Assembly (NCBI GenBank): GCA_934589225.1
Contig: CAKTNS010000024.1
Coordinates: 1 to 43,324, forward strand
Length of the DNA: 43,324 nt
Reading direction: 5' to 3'
DNA from: an uncultured Oscillospiraceae bacterium
GTDB taxonomy: Bacteria > Bacillota > Clostridia > Oscillospirales > Oscillospiraceae
In this document: one piece after another, positions 15,450 through 23,765 of the stretch
How positions within the stretch are numbered: the stretch's first letter is position 1
Layout: every line of letters starts with the position of its first letter
The notes under the pieces: model-generated
What the model was told of the DNA's origin: nothing
The model's input: the letters and a program-made list of their open reading frames with translations, nothing else
Databases searched by the model: none
Position numbers and translations under genes: made by a program

Positions 15450-16589
15450 TTATCGGGCGTTTTGGCCTTGATGGTATTTGCGCTTCTGTTCGTACATCTT
15501 TTCATCCATGGCCGCAAGGAAGGCTTCCTTGCCCGTTTGGGGGTCAAAGGGGCTCCAGCCCATGGAGACGGTGAGGGTGAAGAGGGCCTCGCCGGAATGA
15601 TTGAAGCGGGAGAGGTTCCGGTCGATTTCTTTGGCGGTGGCCAGGGCGGTGGCTTCGTCGCCGCCGGGGAGCAGGACGATGAACTCGTCTCCGGCGTAGC
15701 GGATGGCGATGCCGCCCTCGGGAATGGAGCGGAAGAGGATGTCCCCCATTTTGCAGATGGCCTGGTCCCCGGTGCCGTGGCCGAAACGGTCATTGATGGC
15801 CTTAAAATCGTTGATGTCCATCATAATGCCGTAGAGGCTCCGCCGGTTGGTCCGGGCCTGATCTGCCAAAAGGCTGTTTAAGTAGCGGCGGTTATAGAGG
15901 CCGGAAAGCTCGTCTGTATAAAGGTTTTCCGAGAAGGATTGCATCTGCACAAAAGACAGGGCAACGGCCACAGAGGCCCAGGAAGTGGTGATACCGTAGT
16001 AAAGCAGCTGAATGAGGACACCGGCCAGACAGGGGCCGATAAAATACAGCACCGGGAAGAAATTCAGGTTGAAGCCCTGCCGCTTGGAGTAGTACACCAA
16101 ATGGGTGGTGTAGACAAAATAAAACATCAGGGTAACATACCCAATGATGGCCCATTGCCCCCGGTGGTAGATGTTTTCTTCTGAAACGGAAAACAGGAAA
16201 CCAGGCCGGAAAAGGTTGAATAAAATGGCAAAAACTTCTATGAGCCAGGGAATCAGCAGAAATTTGGCGTTGCGGACGGTGCGCTTGTAATTCCGGTAGA
16301 TCAGCAAATCTACATAAAATGACCACAAAAACCCAATGCTCACGGTACCCAGAAAGCACAGGCTGTTGGTGAGGTAATTCAGAGCCTTGGCACCAGGGAA
16401 AAGCTTTCCGTCTACCCAGAACGAAACAGTTTCCAGCAACGCCCCCAGCAGATTCACCACAGCCATGGCATCATACAGCCGGGCCTCCCCCCGGATATTC
16501 TCCCGGTTCTTCCGTCTGCAATTGAGCAGAAACCACATCATCAGAATGGCTCCGCCGTTTGCCACCAAGATCTCTTCCCAAACGATCAT
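15450..16589 (-). CDS. Membrane-bound GGDEF diguanylate cyclase
   Basis: A 379-residue protein with about six N-terminal transmembrane segments (to about residue 205) and a C-terminal GGDEF domain that makes cyclic di-GMP from two GTP. The active-site loop reads AGDEF. Conserved DELSGLYNRRYL, MDINDFKAINDRFGHGTGDQ and the metal-binding Asp are present. No RxxD inhibitory site is visible just before the motif (the stretch is SIPEGGIAIRY). The ATG at 16587-16589 was chosen because GGAGG lies nine bases upstream; an upstream ATG lacks a site. It may affect motility or surface polymers, given the FliB and glycan genes nearby, but that link is inference. Confidence 0.9.
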   Translation of the reverse strand: MIVWEEILVANGGAILMMWFLLNCRRKNRENIRGEARLYDAMAVVNLLGALLETVSFWVDGKLFPGAKALNYLTNSLCFLGTVSIGFLWSFYVDLLIYRNYKRTVRNAKFLLIPWLIEVFAILFNLFRPGFLFSVSEENIYHRGQWAIIGYVTLMFYFVYTTHLVYYSKRQGFNLNFFPVLYFIGPCLAGVLIQLLYYGITTSWASVAVALSFVQMQSFSENLYTDELSGLYNRRYLNSLLADQARTNRRSLYGIMMDINDFKAINDRFGHGTGDQAICKMGDILFRSIPEGGIAIRYAGDEFIVLLPGGDEATALATAKEIDRNLSRFNHSGEALFTLTVSMGWSPFDPQTGKEAFLAAMDEKMYEQKRKYHQGQNAR

Positions 16590-16636
16590 TGCACTGTTCC
16601 TCCGCACCAATGCCTTTATGGGCATAACTTAACTTA

Positions 16637-16665
16637 AGTATACCACACGGAGATGATTCTTGCAA
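16637..16665 (-). promoter_or_regulatory. Promoter of the cyclase gene
   Basis: TTGCAA (16660-16665), 17-bp spacer, TATACT (16637-16642) on the minus strand. A small palindrome (ACTTAAGT) overlaps its downstream edge. Confidence 0.75.
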
Positions 16666-16700
16666 GTGGCTGCGCAGGTCCGCCCAGAGGGCAAAACGGA

Positions 16701-16724
16701 AGCCCCCGGTTTTCACCGGGGGCT
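16701..16724 (-). terminator. Terminator of the sugar ABC ATPase gene
   Basis: Perfect 10-bp stem (AGCCCCCGGT/ACCGGGGGCT) 12 bases past the stop codon, followed on the minus strand by a weak T-tract (CCGTTTTG). Confidence 0.7.
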
Positions 16725-16736
16725 GGATGTAAGGGT

Positions 16737-17930
16737 TTAGGCTTCCAGGTTGACGCCGGTCTCCTTGTTGAAGACGTGGCAGACGTGGCCGGCGAAGCTG
16801 TACTTCACGGCGGAGCCGCTGGTCAGGGCGGCAACCTCGGCACCGGTCATGTTCATGGTGGAAACCACCAGAACCACGTCACGGCCCATGGAGGTCACGT
16901 GCAGGTGGACGGAGGAGCCCATCATTTCGGATACGTCCACAACGGCATCGATGCCTTCGTTGCTCAGCTCGATGTGCTCAGGACGGACACCCAGAACGAT
17001 GCTCTGAGGAGCAACGTTGTTCTTGGTCAGGTTCGCCTGCTTCTCGTCGGACAGGGTGACGGTGATGCCGCCGACCTTCACAGCGTACTTGCCGTCTTCC
17101 TTCACCAGCTCGGCATCGAACAGGTTCATCTGAGGAGTGCCGATGAACCCGGCGACGAACAGGTTGTAGGGATGGTTGAACACTTCCTGAGGAGTGCCGA
17201 TCTGCTGGATGAAGCCGTCCTTCATGATGACGATCCGGTCGCCCAGGGTCATGGCCTCGGTCTGGTCGTGGGTAACGTAAATAAAGGTGGTGTTGATGCG
17301 CTGACGCAGCTTGATGAGCTCCGCACGCATCTGGTTCCGGAGCTTGGCGTCCAGGTTGGACAGAGGCTCGTCCATCAGCATGACCTGGGGATTCCGGACG
17401 ATGGCCCGGCCGATGGCCACACGCTGACGCTGACCGCCGGACATGGCCTTGGGCTTCCGGCCCAGGTACTGGGTGATGTCCAGAATTTCAGCGGCTTCCT
17501 TGACCTTGCGGTCGATCTCTTCCTTGGACTCATGGCGCAGCTTCAGAGCGAAGGCCATGTTCTCATAAACGGTCATGTGGGGGTACAGAGCATAGTTCTG
17601 GAAAACCATGGCAATGTCGCGGTCCTTGGGGGCCACGTCGTTTACCAGACGGTCGCCAATGTACAGCTCGCCATCGGAAATATCTTCCAGACCGGCGATC
17701 ATACGCAGGGTGGTGGACTTACCGCAGCCGGAAGGACCGACCAGAACGATGAATTCCTTGTCCTTGATGTCCAGATTGAAGGCCTGAACAGCAACAACGC
17801 CTTCATCAGTGATCTGCAGGTTGGTCTTCTTGGCGGGTTCCTCGCCCTTCTTTTTCTTCTTGTTCTTCTTGGCGTCGTCGCCGTTAAAGGGGTAGACTTT
17901 CTTGATGTTCTTCAGGGATAAGCTTGCCAT
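16737..17930 (-). CDS. Carbohydrate ABC importer ATPase (MsmK/MsmX/UgpC type)
   Basis: A 397-residue ATPase that energises CUT1-family sugar importers; such subunits often serve several transporters. Walker A GPSGCGKST lies at 65-73, the Q-loop in MVFQNYALYPHM, the signature MSGGQRQR, and Walker B MLMDEPLSNLDAK. A C-terminal TOBE regulatory domain follows (about 240-397). Between the first strand and Walker A there is an unusual Lys-rich insertion at about residues 18-36 (KKNKKKKKGEEPAKK). The ATG at 17928-17930 was chosen because homologues start MASLSLKNI; the Shine-Dalgarno GGAG is modest. No permease or binding-protein gene is adjacent, fitting a shared multitask ATPase. Confidence 0.93.
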   Translation of the reverse strand: MASLSLKNIKKVYPFNGDDAKKNKKKKKGEEPAKKTNLQITDEGVVAVQAFNLDIKDKEFIVLVGPSGCGKSTTLRMIAGLEDISDGELYIGDRLVNDVAPKDRDIAMVFQNYALYPHMTVYENMAFALKLRHESKEEIDRKVKEAAEILDITQYLGRKPKAMSGGQRQRVAIGRAIVRNPQVMLMDEPLSNLDAKLRNQMRAELIKLRQRINTTFIYVTHDQTEAMTLGDRIVIMKDGFIQQIGTPQEVFNHPYNLFVAGFIGTPQMNLFDAELVKEDGKYAVKVGGITVTLSDEKQANLTKNNVAPQSIVLGVRPEHIELSNEGIDAVVDVSEMMGSSVHLHVTSMGRDVVLVVSTMNMTGAEVAALTSGSAVKYSFAGHVCHVFNKETGVNLEA

Positions 17931-17944
17931 AGTTTTCTGACTCC

Positions 17945-18144
17945 GAACATACTGAATCCTCAATGTATGTTCTCGCGCACTGCCGAGCAAAACGGCAGAG
18001 GCATTACGACAGGTCTCCACACTGCCGCACCGTGAGTCTGACGGGGGTTCCTCCTTTATTTTAGCGGAATAGAGCCTATTTAGTGGAGTAGTGCCCATTC
18101 CACCGGGATGATACAATGATACCATAAATCGTGCCCCCAGGCAA
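17945..18144 (-). promoter_or_regulatory. Promoter and structured leader of the sugar ABC ATPase gene
   Basis: Promoter TTGCCT (18139-18144), 17 bp, TATCAT (18116-18121) on the minus strand. The ~180-base leader holds two hairpins, CTGCCG/CGGCAG (17980-17998) and GAACATAC/GTATGTTC (17945-17972), the second just before the start codon. A strong AAAGGAGG at about 18050 has no start codon at a useful distance. Confidence 0.6.
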
Positions 18145-18225
18145 TCGTACATATTGACGGAATTGGACGCAATAAATTGGTGATTTTGCCCATTGCGCCG
18201 CCGTGTGTGCAGGGGCTCTTTTTGC

Positions 18226-18254
18226 TTGCAATCCCGGATACCCTGTGCTATGCT
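18226..18254 (+). promoter_or_regulatory. Promoter of the fliB-like gene
   Basis: TTGCAA (18226-18231), 17-bp spacer, TATGCT (18249-18254). Confidence 0.7.
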
Positions 18255-18288
18255 TGCGGCAAAGAGTGGTTTTAGAAAGGAACACATT

Positions 18289-19269
18289 ATGGAAATAAGA
18301 AAACCTGATTTTTACGATTCCTTCCGGTGCCTGGGGGGCCGGTGTCCGGACAGCTGCTGCCAGATGTGGGATGTGGCGGTGGATGAGGAAAAGGCAAAGG
18401 TTTATCGGGGGCTTCCCGGGGAACTGGGGGACCGGCTTCGGTATTTTCTACGGGACGAGGACGGAGAGACCTACCTGACCCTGGAGGGCACCCGCTGCCC
18501 CATGTGGCGGGCAGACGGGCTGTGCCGCATTCAGGCGGAGCTGGGGGAAGAGGCCCTGTGCAAGACCTGCCGGGACTTTCCCCGGCTGCGCCATGACTAT
18601 GGCAGCTTTCTGGAGCTGGGCCTGGAGCTGAGCTGCCCGGAGGCCGCAAGGATCATCCTTTCCCGGGACCGCTGGCAGTGGGTCACCCAGGGAGAACCTG
18701 AGGAAATGCCTGACTATGACCCCCGGGATATGGAGCTGCTGCTGACCACCCGGGAGACCGCCATGGCGCTGACCCAGGGCCCGGACCCCCTGGCCCGGCT
18801 GCTGCTGTTTACTTACCACGCCCAGGCCCTATTGGACGGCGGCCCGGAGGAGCCCTTTTCCCCGGAGGCCTGCCCGGAACTGGAAAAGCAGGCCGATTTG
18901 GAAGGCTTTTTGCAGGTCTTCCGGGAGCTGGAAATTCTGACACCAAAATGGAAACAGCGGCTGGAACAGCCTGCCCCCAGAGCGCTGCTTCCCCAGGACA
19001 GGGCCATGCTGCGCTATCTGATTTCCCGCTACTGGCTCCAGGCCATTTCGGACTTTGATCTGGTGTGCCGGGGGAAGATGGCGGTGAGCCTGGTGCTGCT
19101 TTCCTGCCTCTTAGGAGGCGACCCGGTGGAGACGGCGCAGCTGCTGTCCAAGGAGCTGGAAAACGACGCGGAAAATATGGATGCCCTTCTGGACGGGGCC
19201 TACACCCTGCCGGGGCTTACGGACGGGAACCTTCTGGCCCTGATTCAAAGTGTCACAAAGCATTCATAA
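18289..19269 (+). CDS. fliB: FliB-family flagellin lysine N-methylase
   Basis: A 326-residue protein of the FliB family, which methylates surface lysines of flagellin. The family's cysteine-rich N-terminal part is complete: C14, C19, C23-C24, then W27, C70, C79 and C91-x2-C94 (RCPDSCCQMW, GTRCPMW, LCKTCRDFPR). This cluster is thought to hold an iron-sulfur centre. The C-terminal two thirds are helical and poorly conserved. The ATG at 18289 follows AAAGG. It is monocistronic and no flagellar gene is in the window. Clostridial genomes often carry such genes away from flagellar loci, so another protein target is possible. Confidence 0.85.
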   Translation: MEIRKPDFYDSFRCLGGRCPDSCCQMWDVAVDEEKAKVYRGLPGELGDRLRYFLRDEDGETYLTLEGTRCPMWRADGLCRIQAELGEEALCKTCRDFPRLRHDYGSFLELGLELSCPEAARIILSRDRWQWVTQGEPEEMPDYDPRDMELLLTTRETAMALTQGPDPLARLLLFTYHAQALLDGGPEEPFSPEACPELEKQADLEGFLQVFRELEILTPKWKQRLEQPAPRALLPQDRAMLRYLISRYWLQAISDFDLVCRGKMAVSLVLLSCLLGGDPVETAQLLSKELENDAENMDALLDGAYTLPGLTDGNLLALIQSVTKHS

Positions 19270-19298
19270 ATTATTTACGGAAAAGCCCCTTTTCCCTC

Positions 19299-19327
19299 TT
19301 GCTTTTTGGGCACAAGTGCGCTATTAT
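19299..19327 (+). promoter_or_regulatory. Promoter of groES-groEL
   Basis: TTGCTT (19299-19304), 17-bp spacer, TATTAT (19322-19327), directly upstream of the CIRCE element. Confidence 0.8.
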
Positions 19328-19330
19328 ATC

Positions 19331-19357
19331 TTAGCACTCAGAGATAATGAGTGCTAA
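19331..19357 (+). promoter_or_regulatory. CIRCE operator (HrcA binding site)
   Basis: A perfect TTAGCACTC-N9-GAGTGCTAA inverted repeat. It starts four bases after the -10 and so covers the transcription start. HrcA is the known repressor at this element; groESL is therefore expected to be heat-inducible. Confidence 0.98.
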
Positions 19358-19426
19358 GCAAGTAGAGAAGAGCCGGGTCTCCCGGCAGTCTATATCTATA
19401 ATATTGCAAACATGGAGGAATACGTT

Positions 19427-19702
19427 ATGAAACTGAAACCCATGGCTGACAATGTGCTGCTGAAGGCGCACGAAGCCCCTGAAACCACCGCTTCCGGCAT
19501 TATCTTAGCCACCAGCAACAAAGAGAAGCCCGCAATTTACGAGGTCGTTTCCGTAGGCCCCGGCACCAAGGACGTGACCATGACCGTGTCCGTCGGTGAC
19601 AAGGTGGTCGTCGGCAAGTTCACCGGCACGGACCTGACCCTGGATAAGGTCGATTACAAGTTTGTCAAGCAAGACGACATTCTGGCCGTCGTAACGGACT
19701 AA
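19427..19702 (+). CDS. groES: Co-chaperonin GroES
   Basis: The 91-residue lid of the GroEL chaperonin. The mobile loop (ETTASGIILATS, about 19-30) and the closing strand DDILAVV are visible, and the length is normal. The ATG at 19427 was chosen because GGAGG lies eight bases upstream; the upstream ATG at 19412 overlaps that Shine-Dalgarno. It is followed by groEL after 14 bases and shares the CIRCE-controlled promoter. Confidence 0.97.
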   Translation: MKLKPMADNVLLKAHEAPETTASGIILATSNKEKPAIYEVVSVGPGTKDVTMTVSVGDKVVVGKFTGTDLTLDKVDYKFVKQDDILAVVTD

Positions 19703-19716
19703 GGAGGATACACATT

Positions 19717-21351
19717 ATGGCAAAGATGATCGTATATGGCGAAGAAGCCAGAAAGAAGCTGCAATCCGGTATTGACCAGCTGGCCGATACCGTCAAGGTC
19801 ACCATGGGCCCCAAGGGCCGCAACGTGGTTCTGGGCAAGAAGTACGGTTCTCCCCTGATCACCAATGACGGCGTGACCATCGCCAAGGAAATCGAGCTGG
19901 AGGATGCCTTTGAGAACATGGGCGCCCAGCTGATCCGTGAAGTGGCCACCAAGACCAATGATGTTGCCGGTGACGGCACCACCACCGCCACGCTACTGGC
20001 CCAGGCCATCACCAAGGAAGGCCTCAAGAACCTGTCCGCCGGTGCCAACCCCATGGTCATGCGCAAGGGCATCGAGAAGGCCGTTGCCGCCGCCGTGGAG
20101 GCCATCAAGGCCAACTCCGTCCCCGTTCAGGGCTCTGAGGACATTGCCAGAGTCGGCACCGTGTCCTCCGGTGACGAGTCCGTGGGCAAGCTGATCGCCG
20201 AAGCCATGGAGAAGGTGGGCACCGAGGGTGTCATCACCATTGAGGAGAGCAAGACCGCCGAGACCGGCCTGGATGTTGTAGAAGGCATGCAGTTTGACCG
20301 GGGCTACATCTCCCCCTACATGGTCACCGATACCGACAAGATGGAAGCCGTCCTGGACGATGCTTACCTGCTGATCACCGATAAGAAGATCGCCTCCATT
20401 CAGGAGATCCTGCCCATTCTGGAGCCCATCGTCAAGTCCGGTCGGAAGCTCATCATCATTGCCGAAGACGTGGAAGGCGACGCTCTGGCCACCCTGCTTC
20501 TGAACCGTCTCCAGGGCCGCTTCAACGTGGTCTGCGTCAAGGCCCCCGGCTTTGGCGACCGTCGGAAGGAAATGCTCCAGGATATCGCCGTGCTGACCGG
20601 TGGTACCGTGATTTCCAGCACCCTGAACATGGAGCTGGGCGACGCCCAGATGACCGACCTGGGCCACTGCCGCCAGGTAGTCGTCACCAAGGACACCACC
20701 ACCATTGTGGACGGCGACGGCACCCCCGAAGCCATCCAGGAGCGGGCCCACATGATCCGTTCCGCCATTGCCACCACCACCTCTGACTACGACCGCGAGA
20801 AGCTCCAGGAGCGTCTGGCAAAGCTCTCCGGCGGCGTAGCCGTCATCAAGGTCGGTGCCCAGACCGAGGTTGCCATGAAGGAGCAGAAGCTCCGGGTAGA
20901 GGACGCTCTGAACGCCACCCGTGCCGCCGTTGAGGAAGGCATCGTGGCCGGCGGCGGTACCGCCCAGGTCAACGCCATTGAGGCTGTTGAGAAGCTGGTA
21001 GCCACCCTCCACGGTGACGAGAAGACCGGTGCCCGGATCATCGCCACCGCCCTGCAGGCCCCCATCCGTCAGATCGCCGAGAACGCCGGTGTGGACGGCT
21101 CCGTGGTTTACGAGAAGATCCGCACCTCCGGCAAGGTGGGCTACGGCTACAACGCCTACACCGAGGAGTATGTGGACATGATCCCCGCGGGTATCGTGGA
21201 CCCCACCAAGGTCACCCGTTCCAGCCTGGAAAATGCCGCCTCCATTGCCTCCTGCGTGCTGACCACCGAGAGCCTGGTGGTCGACAAGCCCGACCCCGCC
21301 GCTGACGCAGCCGCCGCTGCCGCCGCCGGTCAGGCCGGTGGCATGTACTAA
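19717..21351 (+). CDS. groEL: Chaperonin GroEL
   Basis: The 544-residue chaperonin subunit that folds proteins in an ATP-driven double ring. The ATP site DGTTTATLLA with the catalytic aspartate at D86, GPKGRNV near the N-terminus and the C-terminal GGMY tail are intact. AAGGAGG precedes the ATG. It is the second gene of the CIRCE operon. A strong terminator follows 17 bases after the stop. Confidence 0.98.
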   Translation: MAKMIVYGEEARKKLQSGIDQLADTVKVTMGPKGRNVVLGKKYGSPLITNDGVTIAKEIELEDAFENMGAQLIREVATKTNDVAGDGTTTATLLAQAITKEGLKNLSAGANPMVMRKGIEKAVAAAVEAIKANSVPVQGSEDIARVGTVSSGDESVGKLIAEAMEKVGTEGVITIEESKTAETGLDVVEGMQFDRGYISPYMVTDTDKMEAVLDDAYLLITDKKIASIQEILPILEPIVKSGRKLIIIAEDVEGDALATLLLNRLQGRFNVVCVKAPGFGDRRKEMLQDIAVLTGGTVISSTLNMELGDAQMTDLGHCRQVVVTKDTTTIVDGDGTPEAIQERAHMIRSAIATTTSDYDREKLQERLAKLSGGVAVIKVGAQTEVAMKEQKLRVEDALNATRAAVEEGIVAGGGTAQVNAIEAVEKLVATLHGDEKTGARIIATALQAPIRQIAENAGVDGSVVYEKIRTSGKVGYGYNAYTEEYVDMIPAGIVDPTKVTRSSLENAASIASCVLTTESLVVDKPDPAADAAAAAAAGQAGGMY

Positions 21352-21368
21352 GCCACAAAATCAGATTT

Positions 21369-21401
21369 CCCCGCCTTCCGAAATGGAAGGCGGGGTTTTT
21401 T
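21369..21401 (+). terminator. Terminator of groESL
   Basis: Perfect 11-bp stem (CCCCGCCTTCC 21369-21379, GGAAGGCGGGG 21385-21395) followed by TTTTTT. Confidence 0.95.
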
Positions 21402-21437
21402 GATGGGCGGTCATCTTCTGCTTCCGCGCAGCTTTCG

Positions 21438-21628
21438 CAGTAAAGGCCGGTGAGCTCACAAAAGCTTTCGTTTTTGGGGGAACTATGGCTTCCCGTGTTG
21501 TCATGAAGATACCCGTCCATGGGCCGCCGCCGCAGGGCCGTGCCCACTTCTATATACCGATACATGGGCTCCTCGCTCCGCCAATAGGGCTTGTGGCAGG
21601 CGACGATGATTTGGATTTTTTTGTTCAT
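21438..21628 (-). pseudogene. Truncated DUF4422-family glycosyltransferase (N-terminal remnant)
   Basis: From the ATG at 21626-21628 (GGAG upstream) about 63 residues match the start of the DUF4422 protein encoded at 24556-26415. Shared pieces include VACHKP, the E/V-GTAL-RR pattern, HDN-TG, SPKN and CELTGLY. Homology stops at about 21438; the frame then runs into the groEL terminator and the antisense of groEL without family features. The missing part is about 200 residues of the domain. It lies downstream of glf in the same direction and was probably the original last gene of the glycan cluster, cut off by a deletion that joined it to groEL. Confidence 0.75.
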
Positions 21629-21659
21629 TTTGGGGGTCTCCTTGGGGGCCATATTCATT

Positions 21660-21692
21660 ACAGGGGAACAAAAAATGTTCCCCTGTGATTTT
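21660..21692 (+). terminator. Hairpin at the glf end, terminator-like in the + direction
   Basis: ACAGGGGAACA (21660-21670) pairs with TGTTCCCCTGT (21676-21686), followed by GATTTTTA on the plus strand. In the minus direction, the sense of glf, no T-run follows, so it may only stabilise that transcript's 3' end. Confidence 0.55.
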
Positions 21693-22804
21693 TATAGATT
21701 TTGTTCTGCCGCCGTCAGGGCCGAGGCAATGACGGCATCCATGTCGTAATACTTGTATTCGCCCAGCCGTCCGCCAAACAGGACCTTTTCTTCCCGGTCA
21801 GCCAGGGCCTTGTAGCGCTGATACAAGCTGCCGTTCTTTTCATCGTTGACAGGATAGTAGGGCTCGTCTCCGGGGTGCCATTCGCTGGAATACTCCCGGC
21901 TGATCACAGTCTTGGGCAGGTCCCGGCCCGCCTCGTCTTTGCCAAAGGTGAACCACTTGTGCTCAATAATGCGGGTGTAGGGGGATTCGGCATCGGTGTA
22001 GTTCACCGCCGCGTTGCCCTGGAAATTGGGGATGTCCAGCAGCTCGTTTTCAAAACGAACGGAACGGTATTCCAGGGCCCCCAGCTGATAGCCGAAATAG
22101 GCATCAATGGCACCGGTGTATACCACCTTGTCCGCCAGTGCATCCAGCTGGGCCTTCTGCTCTAAATAGTCCGTATTCAGCCGCACTTCGATGCCGTCCA
22201 ACAGATTTTCCACCAGGCGGGTGTAGCCGCCCAGGGGGATTCCCTGATAGAGGGCATTAAAGTAGTTATTATCAAAGGTCAGCCGGACGGGCAGACGCTT
22301 GATGATAAAGCTGGGCAGCTCGGTACAGGGACGGCCCCACTGCTTCTGGGTGTAGCCGCGGATCAGTTTTTCATAAATATCCGTTCCCACCAGAGAGATG
22401 GCCTGTTCTTCCAGATTCCTGGGCTCCGTGATCCCGGCGGCTTCCCGCTGGGCGGCGATTTTGTCCGCCGCTTCCTGAGGCGTGACCACGCCCCACATTT
22501 TGTTGAAGGTGTACATGTTAAAGGGCAGGCTGTAAAGCTCCCCCTTGTAATTTGCCACCGGAGAATTGGTAAAGCGATTGAAGGTCACAAACTTGTTTAC
22601 ATAATCCCACACTTTCTGATTATTGGTGTGAAAAATATGCGCGCCGTACTTGTGAACATCAATGCCCTCTATCTTTTCCGTATAGACATTTCCGGCAATG
22701 TGGTCCCGCTTGTCCACCACAAGCACCGTTTTCCCGGCAGCCTTCGCCTGCTGGGCGAAAACCGCACCGTAGAGGCCAGCGCCGACGATAAGATAGTCAT
22801 ACAT
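21692..22804 (-). CDS. glf: UDP-galactopyranose mutase
   Basis: A 370-residue FAD enzyme that converts UDP-galactopyranose to UDP-galactofuranose, the donor for galactofuranose in surface glycans. The N-terminal dinucleotide fold reads VGAGLYGAVFAQ, followed by the family's DKRDHIAGN and YGAHIFHT. W and R residues of the substrate pocket region lie in YTQKQWGRP. AAGGAG precedes the ATG. It follows the Wzt-like gene by 13 bases in the glycan cluster. Together with the GT2 enzyme at 29600 it indicates a galactofuranose-containing polymer. Confidence 0.96.
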   Translation of the reverse strand: MYDYLIVGAGLYGAVFAQQAKAAGKTVLVVDKRDHIAGNVYTEKIEGIDVHKYGAHIFHTNNQKVWDYVNKFVTFNRFTNSPVANYKGELYSLPFNMYTFNKMWGVVTPQEAADKIAAQREAAGITEPRNLEEQAISLVGTDIYEKLIRGYTQKQWGRPCTELPSFIIKRLPVRLTFDNNYFNALYQGIPLGGYTRLVENLLDGIEVRLNTDYLEQKAQLDALADKVVYTGAIDAYFGYQLGALEYRSVRFENELLDIPNFQGNAAVNYTDAESPYTRIIEHKWFTFGKDEAGRDLPKTVISREYSSEWHPGDEPYYPVNDEKNGSLYQRYKALADREEKVLFGGRLGEYKYYDMDAVIASALTAAEQNL

Positions 22805-22817
22805 ATGCTTTTTCTCC

Positions 22818-23750
22818 TTATTTCAACAACTCCGGTTTTCTCTTTCGGACAATAGACAAAGCGGCTTCAATAGCTGCATCTGAATTACCAGTCTCCAGAA
22901 TATTCTGGAGCTTTTGCGCCTCACTCATTTGCTTTTTTCTCCGCTCTTCCGCTTTGCGTTTGACAAATGCCTCTGACAAGTCAAGCATTTCCCTGCTATT
23001 GCTTGGCAGGTTCCTTGTAATCAGGAACTCCTCATAGGCATTGCATACGGTTTCTGTTTCACTCCCAAAATAAATCTGTTTTCCGTGATCCAGCCACAGG
23101 ATTTTGTTGCACATCTCCCGAACCTGATCTACAGAATGAGACACCAGGATCCCCGTAACACCGCCGGAGAGAATCTGCTTCATTTTGTCGCCACTCTTTT
23201 TTCGAAACGCACCATCTCCCACAGACAGGACTTCATCCAGAATCAAGATGTCCGGATTTACCAGGCAGGCAATAGAAAAAGCCAGTCTGGACTTCATGCC
23301 GGAGGAGAGCTGCTTAAAGGGACGGTCTTGAAAGTCTTTCAGTTCCGCAAAATCGATGATCTTCTCGTACATATCATCCATAAATTTACGGTTGTAACCC
23401 AGCATCGCTCCTCGGAGATACGTGTTCTCTCGAACTGTCAAGTCTCCGTCAAAACCAGAGCCTAACTCCAAAAGTGCCGCAATACTACCGTTAATTTCCA
23501 TTTCTCCCTTAGTGGGAACCATAATGCCGGAAACCGCTTTCAAAAGGGTAGATTTGCCCGCACCGTTGGAACCGATAATCCCCATCATATCGCCTTTTTC
23601 CAGCGAAAAAGTTACGTCTCTATCCGCCCAGAATTCCGTAACATGATAGTTTCCCTTTAAGCGGCGCATTATATATTCCTTTAGACCAATGTCTTGGAAA
23701 TCGCCAGTAATATAACGGATGGATACATTGTTTGCTTGAATCATTGCCAT
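22818..23750 (-). CDS. Polysaccharide ABC exporter ATPase (Wzt/TagH/RfbB type)
   Basis: A 310-residue ATPase of the polysaccharide/teichoic-acid exporter family. It powers export of an undecaprenyl-linked glycan through the permease encoded just upstream. Walker A GSNGAGKST, the signature LSSGMKSRLAF and Walker B ILILDEVLSVGD are present. The C-terminal ~60 residues form a charged helix (KAEERRKKQMSEAQK) rather than a Wzt carbohydrate-binding domain. The ATG at 23748-23750 is preferred. AT-rich compared with groEL on the left. Confidence 0.93.
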   Translation of the reverse strand: MAMIQANNVSIRYITGDFQDIGLKEYIMRRLKGNYHVTEFWADRDVTFSLEKGDMMGIIGSNGAGKSTLLKAVSGIMVPTKGEMEINGSIAALLELGSGFDGDLTVRENTYLRGAMLGYNRKFMDDMYEKIIDFAELKDFQDRPFKQLSSGMKSRLAFSIACLVNPDILILDEVLSVGDGAFRKKSGDKMKQILSGGVTGILVSHSVDQVREMCNKILWLDHGKQIYFGSETETVCNAYEEFLITRNLPSNSREMLDLSEAFVKRKAEERRKKQMSEAQKLQNILETGNSDAAIEAALSIVRKRKPELLK

Positions 23751-23765
23751 TGCGATATACCATCC

